Notes: a model not told the origin generated them from the letters alone. Positions 16,016 through 24,826 are shown, counted from the stretch's first letter. The stretch: 37,595 bases of DNA from Bacteroidales bacterium (GCA_017502125.1 JAFVVN010000011.1:1-37595), one strand, 5' to 3'. Translations and numbers: made by a program.

Positions 16016-17185
16016 ATGAGCAACCAAAGGTACATGCAGCGAGGCGTCTCGGCATCCAAGGAGGACGTGCACAACGCTATCAAGAACATCGACAAAGGCA
16101 TTTTTCCAAAGGCATTCTGCAAGATCATTCCTGACATTCTGGGTGGCGACCCGGAATACTGCAACATCATGCATGCGGACGGAGCGGGCACCAAGTCTTC
16201 CCTTGCATATCTCTATTGGAAGGAGACCGGTGACCTCAGCGTATGGAAAGGCATTGCCCAGGATGCATTGATAATGAACATCGACGACCTGCTTTGTGTG
16301 GGTGCTGTGGACAATATCCTTGTGTCTTCGACGATTGGCCGCAACAAGCTGCTTGTGCCGGGCGAGGTGATCAGCGCAATCATCAACGGAACCGATGAAC
16401 TCCTTGCCGAACTGCGTGAGATGGGTGTGGGCGTGTATGCCACAGGCGGTGAGACAGCCGATGTGGGAGACCTTGTGCGTACCATCATCGTGGACTCTAC
16501 GGTGACATGCCGAATGAAGCGCAGCGACGTGATCGACAACGCCAACATCCGTCCAGGAGACGTGATCGTGGGACTTGCATCCTATGGACAGGCAACGTAT
16601 GAGAAGGAGTACAACGGAGGTATGGGAAGCAACGGACTGACAAGCGCGCGTCACGACGTGTTCTCGAAGTATCTTGCGGAGAAATATCCTGAGAGTTATG
16701 ACAAGGGGGTTCCTGAGGACCTCGTGTACAGTGGAGGTCTCAAGCTGACGGATGCGGTGGAGGGCTCTCCGGTCGATGCAGGAAAGCTGGTGCTTTCTCC
16801 TACCAGGACATATGCTCCGGTTGTGAAGAAGCTGCTTGACGCACTCAGGCCTCAGATTCATGGTATGGTCCACTGCTCTGGTGGTGCCCAGACCAAGATC
16901 CTGCACTTCGTCGGTGACAATATCCGTGTCATCAAGGACAATCTCTTCCCAGTACCGCCTCTTTTCAGGACCATTCACCAGCAGAGCGGAACCGATTGGG
17001 CTGAGATGTACAAGGTGTTCAACATGGGTCATCGTCTTGAAGTATACCTCTCGCCCGAGCATGCGGAGGAAGTCATCGCGATCTCAAAGAGCTTCGGCAT
17101 AGACGCACAGGTGGTCGGAAGGGTAGAGGAGTGCGACCATAAGGAACTCATCATCAGATCAGAATTCGGAGAATTTAAATATTAA
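16016..17185 (+). CDS. purM: Phosphoribosylformylglycinamidine cyclo-ligase
   Basis: Closes the imidazole ring, converting FGAM to AIR with ATP. The 389 residues are longer than the E. coli enzyme (345) but close to the form I associate with Bacteroidota. Visible features: H-A-D-G-A-G-T-K-S near residue 53, the D-D-L-L-C-V-G metal/ATP-binding segment near 90, G-G-E-T-A-D near 142, and G-L-A-S-Y-G-Q followed by G-S-N-G-L-T near 204. First gene of a four-gene operon: purH begins 3 bp after its stop. Start ATG 16016 follows the predicted promoter. Confidence 0.93.
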   Translation: MSNQRYMQRGVSASKEDVHNAIKNIDKGIFPKAFCKIIPDILGGDPEYCNIMHADGAGTKSSLAYLYWKETGDLSVWKGIAQDALIMNIDDLLCVGAVDNILVSSTIGRNKLLVPGEVISAIINGTDELLAELREMGVGVYATGGETADVGDLVRTIIVDSTVTCRMKRSDVIDNANIRPGDVIVGLASYGQATYEKEYNGGMGSNGLTSARHDVFSKYLAEKYPESYDKGVPEDLVYSGGLKLTDAVEGSPVDAGKLVLSPTRTYAPVVKKLLDALRPQIHGMVHCSGGAQTKILHFVGDNIRVIKDNLFPVPPLFRTIHQQSGTDWAEMYKVFNMGHRLEVYLSPEHAEEVIAISKSFGIDAQVVGRVEECDHKELIIRSEFGEFKY

Positions 17186-17188
17186 TAT

Positions 17189-18739
17189 ATGAGAGCATTA
17201 TTCAGTGTAAGTGATAAGACCGGCGTGGTAGAATTCGCCAGTCAGTTAGTGGACCTCGGCTGGGAGATCATCGCGACCGGAGGTACGATGAAGCTTCTGC
17301 AGGATGCAGGACTTAAGGTGATCAACATCAGTGAGATAACAGGATTCCCTGAAATCTGTGACGGTCGTGTGAAGACTCTTCACCCGAAGGTGCACGGCGG
17401 ACTTCTCGGACGTCGTGACCTCGACAGCCACATCGCCCAGCTCAAGGAGAACGGCATCGAGTTCATCGACATGGTGTGCGTGAACCTCTATCCTTTCAAG
17501 CAGACCATCGCAAAGCCGGATGTGACGATGGAGGACGCAATCGAGAACATCGACATAGGAGGACCTTCAATGCTCCGCTCCGCTGCAAAGAACTGGAGTG
17601 CAGTGACAGTGGTCTGCAACCCTGAGAACTATGCGAAGATCATCGCAGAGATCCGCGAGAACGGCAACACAACCAAGGAGACCCGTCTCCAGCTGTCTGC
17701 CGAGGCATATACCCACACCGCAGAATACGACATGATGATCGCCACATATATGCGTAAGGCAGCCGGTCTGAATGAGAAGCTTTTCCTCGAATATGACCTC
17801 AAGCAGAGCCTCCGCTACGGCGAGAACCCTCATCAGAATGCTAAGTTCTATGCCACTCTCGACAAGGTTCCGTACTCTCTCGCGACAGCGGAACAGCTTA
17901 ACGGAAAGGAACTCTCGTATAATAATATACAGGACGCGAATGCAGCGCTCAACATCGTCCGCGAGTTTGATGCTCCATTCTGCGTAGGTCTGAAGCATAT
18001 GAATCCATGCGGTGCGGCAATCGGAACAGACGTTGTGGACGCATGGAAGAAGGCATATGAGGCGGACAAGGTCAGCATCTTCGGAGGTATCGTGGCTGTG
18101 AACCGCGAGATCAACAAGGAGGTGGCCGAACTCATGAAGCCGATATTCCTTGAGATCATCATGGCACCGAGCTTCACTGACGAGGCTCTCGAGGTGCTCT
18201 GCACAAAGAAGAACCTCCGTCTCCTCAAGGTGGACATGAGCAATGAAGAGGGTGGACACAACATGTATGTCAGCATGAACGGCGGTCTCCTCGTTCAGGA
18301 GCAGGATATAGACACGAAGACTGTGGTGGCAGACATGTGCGTGACAGAGGCAAAACCTTCTGAGGTTCAGCTCACTGACCTCGACTTTGCATGGAGGATC
18401 GTAAAGCATGTCAAGTCCAACGCCATCGTGGTCGTGAAGGACGGTGCGACCCTCGGAGTGGGAGCTGGCCAGATGAACCGTGTGGGCTCGGCAAAGATTG
18501 CCCTGGAGCAGGCTGAGGCTGCCCTCAAGGAAGCAGGAAAGGACATCCGCAACGAGGCTCTTGTTCTCGGTTCAGACGGATTCTTCCCGTTCGACGACAC
18601 TGTGACCCTTGCAGCGGAGTATGGTGTGAAGGCTATCGTGCAGCCTGGCGGAAGCGTCCGCGATGAGGATTCTGTAAAGAAGGCCAACGAGTGCGGAATC
18701 ACGATGCTCTGCACAGGAATGCGTCATTTCAAACATTAA
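17189..18739 (+). CDS. purH: Bifunctional AICAR transformylase / IMP cyclohydrolase
   Basis: Catalyses the last two steps to IMP, using 10-formyl-tetrahydrofolate. The 516 residues are normal for PurH. The N-terminal MGS-like cyclohydrolase domain begins A-L-F-S-V-S-D-K-T-G and contains R-V-K-T-L-H-P-K-V-H-G-G. The transformylase domain carries the catalytic K-H-x-N-P-C-G motif (K-H-M-N-P-C-G-A-A near residue 271) and G-Q-M-N-R-V near 430. The operon also includes folD, which makes the folate precursor of its cofactor. Confidence 0.95.
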   Translation: MRALFSVSDKTGVVEFASQLVDLGWEIIATGGTMKLLQDAGLKVINISEITGFPEICDGRVKTLHPKVHGGLLGRRDLDSHIAQLKENGIEFIDMVCVNLYPFKQTIAKPDVTMEDAIENIDIGGPSMLRSAAKNWSAVTVVCNPENYAKIIAEIRENGNTTKETRLQLSAEAYTHTAEYDMMIATYMRKAAGLNEKLFLEYDLKQSLRYGENPHQNAKFYATLDKVPYSLATAEQLNGKELSYNNIQDANAALNIVREFDAPFCVGLKHMNPCGAAIGTDVVDAWKKAYEADKVSIFGGIVAVNREINKEVAELMKPIFLEIIMAPSFTDEALEVLCTKKNLRLLKVDMSNEEGGHNMYVSMNGGLLVQEQDIDTKTVVADMCVTEAKPSEVQLTDLDFAWRIVKHVKSNAIVVVKDGATLGVGAGQMNRVGSAKIALEQAEAALKEAGKDIRNEALVLGSDGFFPFDDTVTLAAEYGVKAIVQPGGSVRDEDSVKKANECGITMLCTGMRHFKH

Positions 18740-18826
18740 TCTGTCATGGAGACAGTACTCTTTCTGCATGGTGTTGACCAATCTGAAAAGGGTGAGGCAG
18801 GAACTGTAAATATAACGGATCTATAT

Positions 18827-20080
18827 ATGAAGAAAGTATTGGTGATCGGCGGCGGTGGCCGTGAACATGCGATCGTGGATGCGCTCAGCCGTAGTCCACA
18901 GGTCGGAAAGATCTATTGCGCCCCCGGAAATGCCGGCATAGCACAGCAGGCCGAGTGTGTGGCCATAAAGGATACTGATGTCGAGAAGCTCAAGGCATTT
19001 GCTCTTGAGAATGGAGTCGATCTTGCTGTCGTGGGCCCTGAGGTGGCTCTGGCAGCCGGCGTGGTGGATGCCTTCAAGGAGGCCGGCCTCAGAATATTCG
19101 GACCTTCAAAGGCGGCTGCGACAATCGAGGCAAGCAAGGACTTTGCAAAGCAGCTGATGGCTAAATATGACATTCCGACTGCGGCATTTGCGACATTCGA
19201 GGATTATAACGAGGCTTTGGAATATGTGAAGAAAGGCTCTTTCCCTGTCGTGCTCAAGTACGACGGTCTTGCTGCCGGCAAGGGAGTTGTCATTCCTGAG
19301 ACTCTTGAGGAGGCTGACGCTACATTGAAGGACATGCTTCTTGATGCCAGATTCGGCAAGGGTAAGGTCGTTGTGGAGGAATTTCTCACCGGTCCTGAAT
19401 TTTCGTTCATGTGCTTCGTCGACGGGCTGGATGTGTATCCGATGACCCTCTCGCAGGACCACAAGCGTGCCTATGAAGGGGACAAGGGACCGAACACGGG
19501 CGGTATGGGCGCATATTCTCCTGTTCCTATCATTTCGGATGAGGATGTCGAGTATGCTCTTGAGAAGATCATGAAGCCGACGGCTGCCGGAATGGTTGCA
19601 GAGGGCTGCCCATTCACCGGAGTACTTTACGGCGGACTCATGAAGACTCCGACCGGAGTGAAGGTCATCGAGTTCAACTGCCGTTTCGGCGATCCTGAGA
19701 CAGAGGTCGTTCTTCCAAGGCTTGAGTCAGACATATATGACATATTCTCTGCAGTGGCAGATCACACTCCGATGCCGCAGATCGAGTGGAAGAAGGAAGT
19801 TACGATGGGCTTTGTGATGGCATCCAAAGGTTATCCGGGATCATATGACAAAGGATATGAGATCACCGGTCTGGACAATCTGCCTGAGGATATCAGGGTC
19901 TTCCATATGGGCACGGCCCTGAAGGACGGGAAATATCATACTGCCGGAGGACGTGTGCTGATGGTCGTTGGTTTCGGAGCGGATCTTCAGGAGGCTCATG
20001 ACAAGGCTCTTGCAGCTGTCGAGTCAATCGGATGTGATAATCTTTTCTATCGTCGTGATATAGGTTGGAGAGTGTTGTAA
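18827..20080 (+). CDS. purD: Phosphoribosylamine-glycine ligase
   Basis: Joins glycine to phosphoribosylamine using ATP, giving GAR. I choose the ATG at 18827 (417 residues). It gives the family's own N-terminus, M-K-K-V-L-V-I-G-G-G-G-R-E-H-A, while the in-frame ATG at 18746 would add 27 residues unrelated to PurD. ATP-grasp features: K-A-A-A-T-I-E-A-S-K near 95, K-Y-D-G-L-A-A-G-K-G-V near 142, and F-N-C-R-F-G-D-P-E-T-E near 283. An 87-bp gap separates it from purH, and its stop overlaps the folD start. Confidence 0.95.
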   Translation: MKKVLVIGGGGREHAIVDALSRSPQVGKIYCAPGNAGIAQQAECVAIKDTDVEKLKAFALENGVDLAVVGPEVALAAGVVDAFKEAGLRIFGPSKAAATIEASKDFAKQLMAKYDIPTAAFATFEDYNEALEYVKKGSFPVVLKYDGLAAGKGVVIPETLEEADATLKDMLLDARFGKGKVVVEEFLTGPEFSFMCFVDGLDVYPMTLSQDHKRAYEGDKGPNTGGMGAYSPVPIISDEDVEYALEKIMKPTAAGMVAEGCPFTGVLYGGLMKTPTGVKVIEFNCRFGDPETEVVLPRLESDIYDIFSAVADHTPMPQIEWKKEVTMGFVMASKGYPGSYDKGYEITGLDNLPEDIRVFHMGTALKDGKYHTAGGRVLMVVGFGADLQEAHDKALAAVESIGCDNLFYRRDIGWRVL

Positions 20081-20937
20081 TGGCAAAAATTATATCTGGA
20101 AAGGAACTTTCAGCAAGGCTGAAGGATGAAATGAAGGCCCAGGTGGCCACATTCCCTGAAAAATACGGTCGTGTGCCTCACCTTGTGGTGATTCTCGTGG
20201 GCGAGGATCCGGGCAGCGTGTCATATGTTACAGGCAAGGCCAAGGCATCTGAATATGTAGGAATAAGGAATACGACAATCCGCAAGCCTGACACGATAGG
20301 CGAAGCCGAGCTTCTCGGTCTTATCGAGGAACTCAACGCGGACGATACTGTGGATGGCATTCTGGTGCAGCTGCCTCTTCCCAAGCATATAAGTGAGGAC
20401 AAGGTCATCGCCACGATTGCAAAGGAGAAGGATGTGGACGGTTTCCACCCACTCAATGTGGCTGCTCTCTGGCAGAAACAGGAATGCACTCTTCCATGCA
20501 CTCCCAAGGGCATCATCAAGATGCTCAAGGTGGCAGGAGTCGACATCAGGGGCAAACGTGCCGTGGTAATAGGACGAAGCAATATCGTAGGCCTTCCGGT
20601 GTCCAAGCTTCTGCTGGATGAGAATGCGACAGTGACAATTGCCCACAGCCGCACGGTCAATCTTCCTGAAGTGACACGCAATGCGGAGATTCTTGTGGTT
20701 GCTATAGGCCGGCCTAAGTTTGTGACTGCCGATATGGTTTCCGAAGGAACTGTAGTGATCGACGTGGGAGTCAATCGTGATCCTGAGACAGGAAAGCTCT
20801 GCGGTGATGTGGACTATGCGGCAATCGAACCAAAGGCCTCAGTCATAACCCCGGTTCCCGGCGGTGTGGGTCCTATGACGATATGCTGCCTTATGGAGAA
20901 CACCATAGAGTGCTTCCTCCGCAAGATGAATGCTTAA
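20080..20937 (+). CDS. folD: Methylene-THF dehydrogenase / methenyl-THF cyclohydrolase
   Basis: Oxidises 5,10-methylene-THF (NADP-dependent in most bacteria) and hydrolyses the product to 10-formyl-THF, the one-carbon donor for PurH. The start is the ATG at 20080, which overlaps the purD stop as TAATG, suggesting translational coupling (285 residues). Active-site Tyr49 and Lys53 lie in Y-V-T-G-K. Other family signatures are V-D-G-I-L-V-Q-L-P-L-P and P-C-T-P-K-G, the Rossmann loop G-R-S-N-I-V-G-L-P, and the end P-G-G-V-G-P-M-T. Its place in the operon links folate supply to purine demand. Confidence 0.95.
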   Translation: MAKIISGKELSARLKDEMKAQVATFPEKYGRVPHLVVILVGEDPGSVSYVTGKAKASEYVGIRNTTIRKPDTIGEAELLGLIEELNADDTVDGILVQLPLPKHISEDKVIATIAKEKDVDGFHPLNVAALWQKQECTLPCTPKGIIKMLKVAGVDIRGKRAVVIGRSNIVGLPVSKLLLDENATVTIAHSRTVNLPEVTRNAEILVVAIGRPKFVTADMVSEGTVVIDVGVNRDPETGKLCGDVDYAAIEPKASVITPVPGGVGPMTICCLMENTIECFLRKMNA

Positions 20938-20975
20938 AAAAAGAACTCCAGGGGTCGCCTGGAGTTCTTTTTCTT
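20936..20975. terminator. Bidirectional terminator between folD and guaA
   Basis: A perfect 12-bp stem (20941-20952 with 20958-20969, loop GGTCG) is flanked by A residues on the left and TTTTTC-type sequence on the right. It can therefore stop transcription of folD on the plus strand and of guaA on the minus strand. Confidence 0.92.
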
Positions 20976-22281
20976 ATTCCCACTCGATGGTTGCCGACGG
21001 CTTCGGCGAGAGGTCGTAGCATACTCGGTTCACGCCTGGAACCTCAGCGAGGATCCTGTCTGTGATCTTCATCAGGATAGGCCAGTCGATCTGTTCTATG
21101 CTTGCAGTCATGGCGTCGATGGTGTTCACGGCGCGGATGATCACAGGCCAGTCGTATGAACGTGCATTGTTGCGTACTCCCACTGACTTGAAGTCCGGAA
21201 CCACTGTGAAGTACTGCCATACCTTCTTGTCGAGACCGGCGAGGGCGAACTCCTCACGGAGGATTGCGTCTGCCTCGCGAAGAGCCTCGAGACGGTCACG
21301 GGTGATAGCTCCAAGGCAGCGTACTCCGAGACCTGGTCCTGGGAACGGCTGACGGTACACCATCTCATATGGAAGTCCGAGCTCCACTCCGCATGCACGG
21401 ACCTCGTCCTTGAAGAGCTGCTTGAGCGGCTCGACGAGTTCGAACTGGAGGTCGTCAGGCAGACCGCCTACATTGTGGTGAGACTTCACCATCTTTGCTG
21501 TCTTTGTACCGCTCTCAACGATATCAGGATAAATTGTTCCCTGACCGAGGAAATCGATTCCGTCGAGCTTGCGTGCCTCCTCCTCAAATACACGGATGAA
21601 CTCTCCGCCGATGATCTTTCTCTTCTGCTCAGGGTCTGCAACTCCTTCGAGAAGACCGAGGAAACGGTCTGTAGCATCTACATATATAAGGTTAGCGCTG
21701 AGCTGGTTGCGGAACACTTCCACAACATTCTCGCTCTCACCCTTTCTCATGAGTCCGTGGTTCACATGCACGCACACGAGGTTGTCACCGATAGCCTTCA
21801 GAAGGAGGGCTGCAACCACTGAGCTGTCCACGCCGCCTGAGAGTGCAAGGAGGACCTTGCGGTCTCCCACCTGTCTGCGGACGAGTTCGATCTGGTCAGC
21901 CACGAAATTCTTCATGTTCCAGTTTGCCTCAGCCTTGCATGTGTCGAATACGAATGATTTCACTGCCTCTTTCACGCTCTCCTCGTCGTTAGTGAACTCA
22001 GGAAGCTTCACCTCGCAGAGTGCCTTGTCGTGACCTGCGGCCATCACAGGAAAACCTGCTTCGTAGATTTCAGGAAGGACATCGATCGCAACACCGTCTA
22101 TCACATTGTTCGGACCCCCGTTGATGATGATTCCCTTGACGTTTGGCAGTGCCTTCAGCTCTGCAGCAGTAATGTCGTGCGGATAGATTTCGCTGTAAAC
22201 TCCCAGCGCGCGGATAGCTCTTGCAACCACTGTGTTCTCATGGCTGCCGAGATCCAGAATTACAATCATGTCCTGTTTCAT
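20974..22281 (-). CDS. guaA: GMP synthetase with degenerate, shortened glutaminase domain
   Basis: Converts XMP to GMP. The synthetase half is intact: P-loop S-G-G-V-D-S-S (148-154), the R-Q-P-F-P-G-P-G-L-G-V-R block, and the canonical I-E-W-E C-terminus. The N-terminal domain starts normally (I-L-D-L-G-S, then I-I-I-N-G-G-P), but where family members have L-G-I-C-Y-G with the nucleophile Cys, this protein has V-M-A-A-G-H-D (79-85). The next roughly 80-90 residues, which hold the catalytic His and Glu, are missing. Homology resumes at F-V-F-D-T-C (110-115) and W-N-M-K-N-F. Total length is 435, against about 505-525 usual. It cannot be a normal glutaminase: it probably uses free ammonia or a separate amidotransferase. 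The frame is open throughout, so this is not a simple frameshift. Confidence 0.9.
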   Translation of the reverse strand: MKQDMIVILDLGSHENTVVARAIRALGVYSEIYPHDITAAELKALPNVKGIIINGGPNNVIDGVAIDVLPEIYEAGFPVMAAGHDKALCEVKLPEFTNDEESVKEAVKSFVFDTCKAEANWNMKNFVADQIELVRRQVGDRKVLLALSGGVDSSVVAALLLKAIGDNLVCVHVNHGLMRKGESENVVEVFRNQLSANLIYVDATDRFLGLLEGVADPEQKRKIIGGEFIRVFEEEARKLDGIDFLGQGTIYPDIVESGTKTAKMVKSHHNVGGLPDDLQFELVEPLKQLFKDEVRACGVELGLPYEMVYRQPFPGPGLGVRCLGAITRDRLEALREADAILREEFALAGLDKKVWQYFTVVPDFKSVGVRNNARSYDWPVIIRAVNTIDAMTASIEQIDWPILMKITDRILAEVPGVNRVCYDLSPKPSATIEWE

Positions 22282-22325
22282 AGTTTGATGTCTTTTGTTT
22301 TTCTGTTTGTTTTCTTTTTCGGGCG

Positions 22326-22333
22326 CAAAAATA
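22326..22333 (-). promoter_or_regulatory. guaA: -7 box of guaA
   Basis: On the minus strand, TATTTTTG matches TAnnTTTG perfectly, 45 bp before the guaA start codon. The -33 region is AT-rich without a clear TTTG. It lies in a 163-bp divergent region shared with typA. Confidence 0.6.
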
Positions 22334-22341
22334 GAAAAAGA

Positions 22342-22374
22342 TTGGAAAATATTTTATAAAAATATCTACTTTTG
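22342..22374 (+). promoter_or_regulatory. typA: Promoter of typA
   Basis: TACTTTTG (22367-22374) matches TAnnTTTG, with a TTG at 22342-22344, 22 bp upstream (slightly long). Transcription would begin near 22381, leaving a leader of about 64 bases. Confidence 0.6.
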
Positions 22375-22385
22375 CAAATCTTTTA

Positions 22386-22404
22386 CGACCGGAAAACCCG
22401 GTCG
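22386..22404 (+). other. Hairpin at the start of the typA leader
   Basis: CGACCGG (22386-22392) and CCGGTCG (22398-22404) form a 7-bp GC-rich stem with loop AAAAC, a few bases after the predicted transcription start. The TTTT that follows is too short for a firm terminator call. It may protect or regulate the message. Confidence 0.45.
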
Positions 22405-22444
22405 AGTTTTACTGCGCTCTTAAAGTGCTAAATATTAGTGGATT

Positions 22445-24250
22445 ATGGATATTAGAAACATAGCAATCATCGCTCATGTGGACCACGGCAAGACAACGCT
22501 CGTGGACAGGATGATATATCAGGCGCGTCAGGCGCGCGAGCAGGAAAAGCTGGGAGAGCTCATCCTTGACAATAATGACCTTGAAAGGGAGCGCGGAATC
22601 ACTATTCTTGCAAAGAATGTGTCTGTAGTATATAAAGGTGTAAAGATCAATGTCATAGATACTCCGGGACATAGCGATTTCGGAGGTGAGGTGGAGCGTG
22701 TGCTCAACATGGCTGACGGTGTGATCCTTCTCGTGGATGCGTTCGAGGGATGTATGCCCCAGACGAGGTTCGTGCTCCAGAAAGCCATCGAGATGGGCAA
22801 GAAACCGGTGCTCGTCATCAACAAGGTGGACAAGCTGAACTGCCGCCCAGACGAGGTTCAGGAGGAGGTGTTCGACCTTATGTTCGCTTTGGGAGCGACT
22901 GAGGACCAGCTTGATTTCCGCACCATATATGGAAGTGCGAAACAGGGCTGGATGTCTCATGACTGGAAGCAGCCTACCAATGACATCACAGCTCTCCTGG
23001 ACACCATCCTTGAGGTCATACCTGCCCCGGAAATGGTGGATGGAACCCCTCAGATGCTCATTTCTTCACTTGAATATTCCCCATATGTGGGACGTATCGC
23101 CGTGGGAAGGGTTACCCGTGGATCCCTCCAGGCCGGAATGAACATCACCCTATGCAAAAGATATGATATCCAGCAGAAGCAGAAGATCAAGGAACTCATG
23201 ATCTTTGACGGACTCGGAAAGTCAAAGGTGGACCAGGTGCAGTGTGGAGACATCTGTGCTGTGGTGGGTCTGGAAGGCTTCGAGATCGGAGACACGATAG
23301 CGGACTTCGAGAATCCGGAGGCCCTGCCTCCTATCGAGGTGGACGAGCCTACGATGAGCATGCTCTTCTGCATCAACAATTCACCGTTCTTCGGCAAGGA
23401 AGGAAAGTTCGTCACCTCACGTCACCTGAAGGAACGTCTTGAGAAGGAGCTTGAGAAGAATCTCGCCCTCAGGGTGAAGCCGGGTCCGAATGCCGATTCG
23501 TTCATCGTGTATGGCCGTGGTGTCCTTCATCTCTCTGTCCTCATCGAGACAATGCGTCGTGAGGGCTTCGAACTCCAGGTGGGACAGCCTAAGGTGCTGG
23601 ACAAGGTGATAGGAGGCCAGCGCTGCGAGCCTATCGAGAACCTGACCATTGACCTTCCTGAGGAATTTGTGGGAAGAGCCATAGAGATGGTCACACGCCG
23701 CAAGGGTGCCCTCATCCAGATGGAGGGAAGGGGAGACAGGACTCACCTCGAATTCGATATTCCTTCGCGCGGACTTATGGGGCTGAGGAGCAACCTCCTC
23801 ACGGCCACCCAGGGAGAAGCTGTGGTCGCTCACCGTCTGAAGGGCTATGAACCATATAAGGGTGATATCGAGCGTCGTACCAACGGCTCGCTCGTGTCCC
23901 TTGAGACAGGTCTTTCCGTGGCCTATTCGATGGATAAGCTTCAGGACCGCGGACGTTTCTTCATCGAACCGGGAGTGGAAATATATGAGGGTCAGGTCGT
24001 GGGAGAGCACACCCGTGAGCGTGACCTTAACATCAATATATGCAAGACCAAGAAACTCACCAATATGCGTGCTTCAGGAAGTGACGACAAGGTCATGCTC
24101 CCTCCTCCTATAGTCTTCTCGCTTGAAGAGGCGCTTGAGTATATCCAGGAGGATGAGCTTGTGGAAGTTACTCCGAAGTCAATGAGACTTAGAAAGATTA
24201 TTCTTAACGAAATTGAGCGCAAAAGAAAAAGTTTGGACATAAATTGTTAA
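22445..24250 (+). CDS. typA: Ribosome-associated GTPase TypA/BipA
   Basis: A translational GTPase of the elongation-factor family that binds ribosomes and supports 50S assembly and growth under stress. The 601 residues match the usual length. The GTPase signatures are all present: A-H-V-D-H-G-K-T-T (10-18), R-G-I-T-I, D-T-P-G-H and N-K-V-D. Downstream are the EF-G-like domains and the TypA-specific C-terminal region, with G-R-G-V-L-H-L-S and R-K-G-A-L-I-Q-M-E-G-R-G-D-R. Start ATG 22445 gives M-D-I-R-N-I-A-I-I-A-H-V-D-H-G, the normal N-terminus. Confidence 0.96.
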   Translation: MDIRNIAIIAHVDHGKTTLVDRMIYQARQAREQEKLGELILDNNDLERERGITILAKNVSVVYKGVKINVIDTPGHSDFGGEVERVLNMADGVILLVDAFEGCMPQTRFVLQKAIEMGKKPVLVINKVDKLNCRPDEVQEEVFDLMFALGATEDQLDFRTIYGSAKQGWMSHDWKQPTNDITALLDTILEVIPAPEMVDGTPQMLISSLEYSPYVGRIAVGRVTRGSLQAGMNITLCKRYDIQQKQKIKELMIFDGLGKSKVDQVQCGDICAVVGLEGFEIGDTIADFENPEALPPIEVDEPTMSMLFCINNSPFFGKEGKFVTSRHLKERLEKELEKNLALRVKPGPNADSFIVYGRGVLHLSVLIETMRREGFELQVGQPKVLDKVIGGQRCEPIENLTIDLPEEFVGRAIEMVTRRKGALIQMEGRGDRTHLEFDIPSRGLMGLRSNLLTATQGEAVVAHRLKGYEPYKGDIERRTNGSLVSLETGLSVAYSMDKLQDRGRFFIEPGVEIYEGQVVGEHTRERDLNINICKTKKLTNMRASGSDDKVMLPPPIVFSLEEALEYIQEDELVEVTPKSMRLRKIILNEIERKRKSLDINC

Positions 24251-24274
24251 TACCAAAAGTTTTTCTTATCTTTG
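24244..24274 (+). promoter_or_regulatory. Promoter of the yceD-rpmF pair
   Basis: TTG at 24244-24246 and a perfect -7 box TATCTTTG at 24267-24274, 20 bp apart. The -33 element overlaps the last codons of typA. This favours ATG 24302 as the start of the next gene. Confidence 0.8.
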
Positions 24275-24301
24275 CGGGCTCAAATCTGTTTACGGGTCGG
24301 T

Positions 24302-24826
24302 ATGAACGATAAATTTATAATACCTCTAAATGGATTGGCAGCCGGGGAAAGCAGGTTTTCCTGGACTGCCGGAAAGGAGTTCTTCGAAAGCTTTGAGAAT
24401 TCGGAAATCCTTGATGCTGAATTGGATATATCGGTGAGGGTGGAGAAGTCAGGCCGCTATCTTGGCGTTGATTGTGAGGTGGAAGGCAAGGTGGTTGTCG
24501 AGTGTGACAGGTGTCTTGACGAGCTCGAAATGCCGGTGGATTCAAGCATATGTCTCAGTGTCAAATATGGCAGTGAGGAGAATGATGAGATGCATCAGGA
24601 GGATGAAAGGGAGATAGTCTTCATTCCGGAAGATTGTGCTGAGCTGGATCTCAGTCAGGTGATATATGATTATGTATGTCTTTCCCTGCCGATGCAGAGG
24701 GTTCACGAAGAGGGAGGATGCAATCCGGCTGTCATGAAGTATTATGACGCACCGGAGGAGGATATGAGTGGTGATGTTGAGGATGCTTCGAATCCGTTTG
24801 CAGCTTTGAAGGACATGTTTAAATGA
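24302..24826 (+). CDS. YceD-family protein (DUF177)
   Basis: A 174-residue acidic cytoplasmic protein. DUF177/YceD genes are very often found directly before rpmF, as here. Plant and bacterial relatives take part in 23S rRNA accumulation and large-subunit assembly. The family hallmark C-D-R-C (Cys68 and Cys71) followed by L-D is present, and a later Cys lies in H-E-E-G-G-C-N-P. I use ATG 24302; an upstream alternative start at 24272 would begin inside the promoter. The 27-bp gap to rpmF indicates one transcript. Confidence 0.85.
   Translation: MNDKFIIPLNGLAAGESRFSWTAGKEFFESFENSEILDAELDISVRVEKSGRYLGVDCEVEGKVVVECDRCLDELEMPVDSSICLSVKYGSEENDEMHQEDEREIVFIPEDCAELDLSQVIYDYVCLSLPMQRVHEEGGCNPAVMKYYDAPEEDMSGDVEDASNPFAALKDMFK

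Noticed and set aside
16004-17062. 352-codon open frame antisense to purM
   Set aside because: Shadow frame with no recognisable motif. PurM on the plus strand is complete and fits the operon.
18746-18826. Extended N-terminus of PurD (27 extra residues from ATG 18746)
   Set aside because: The added residues do not resemble PurD, and ATG 18827 gives the exact family N-terminus.
20974-22281. Short GuaA explained as a frameshifted pseudogene
   Set aside because: The frame is continuous and homology resumes in frame after the missing segment. The synthetase motifs and C-terminus are intact, so a functional synthetase is more likely.
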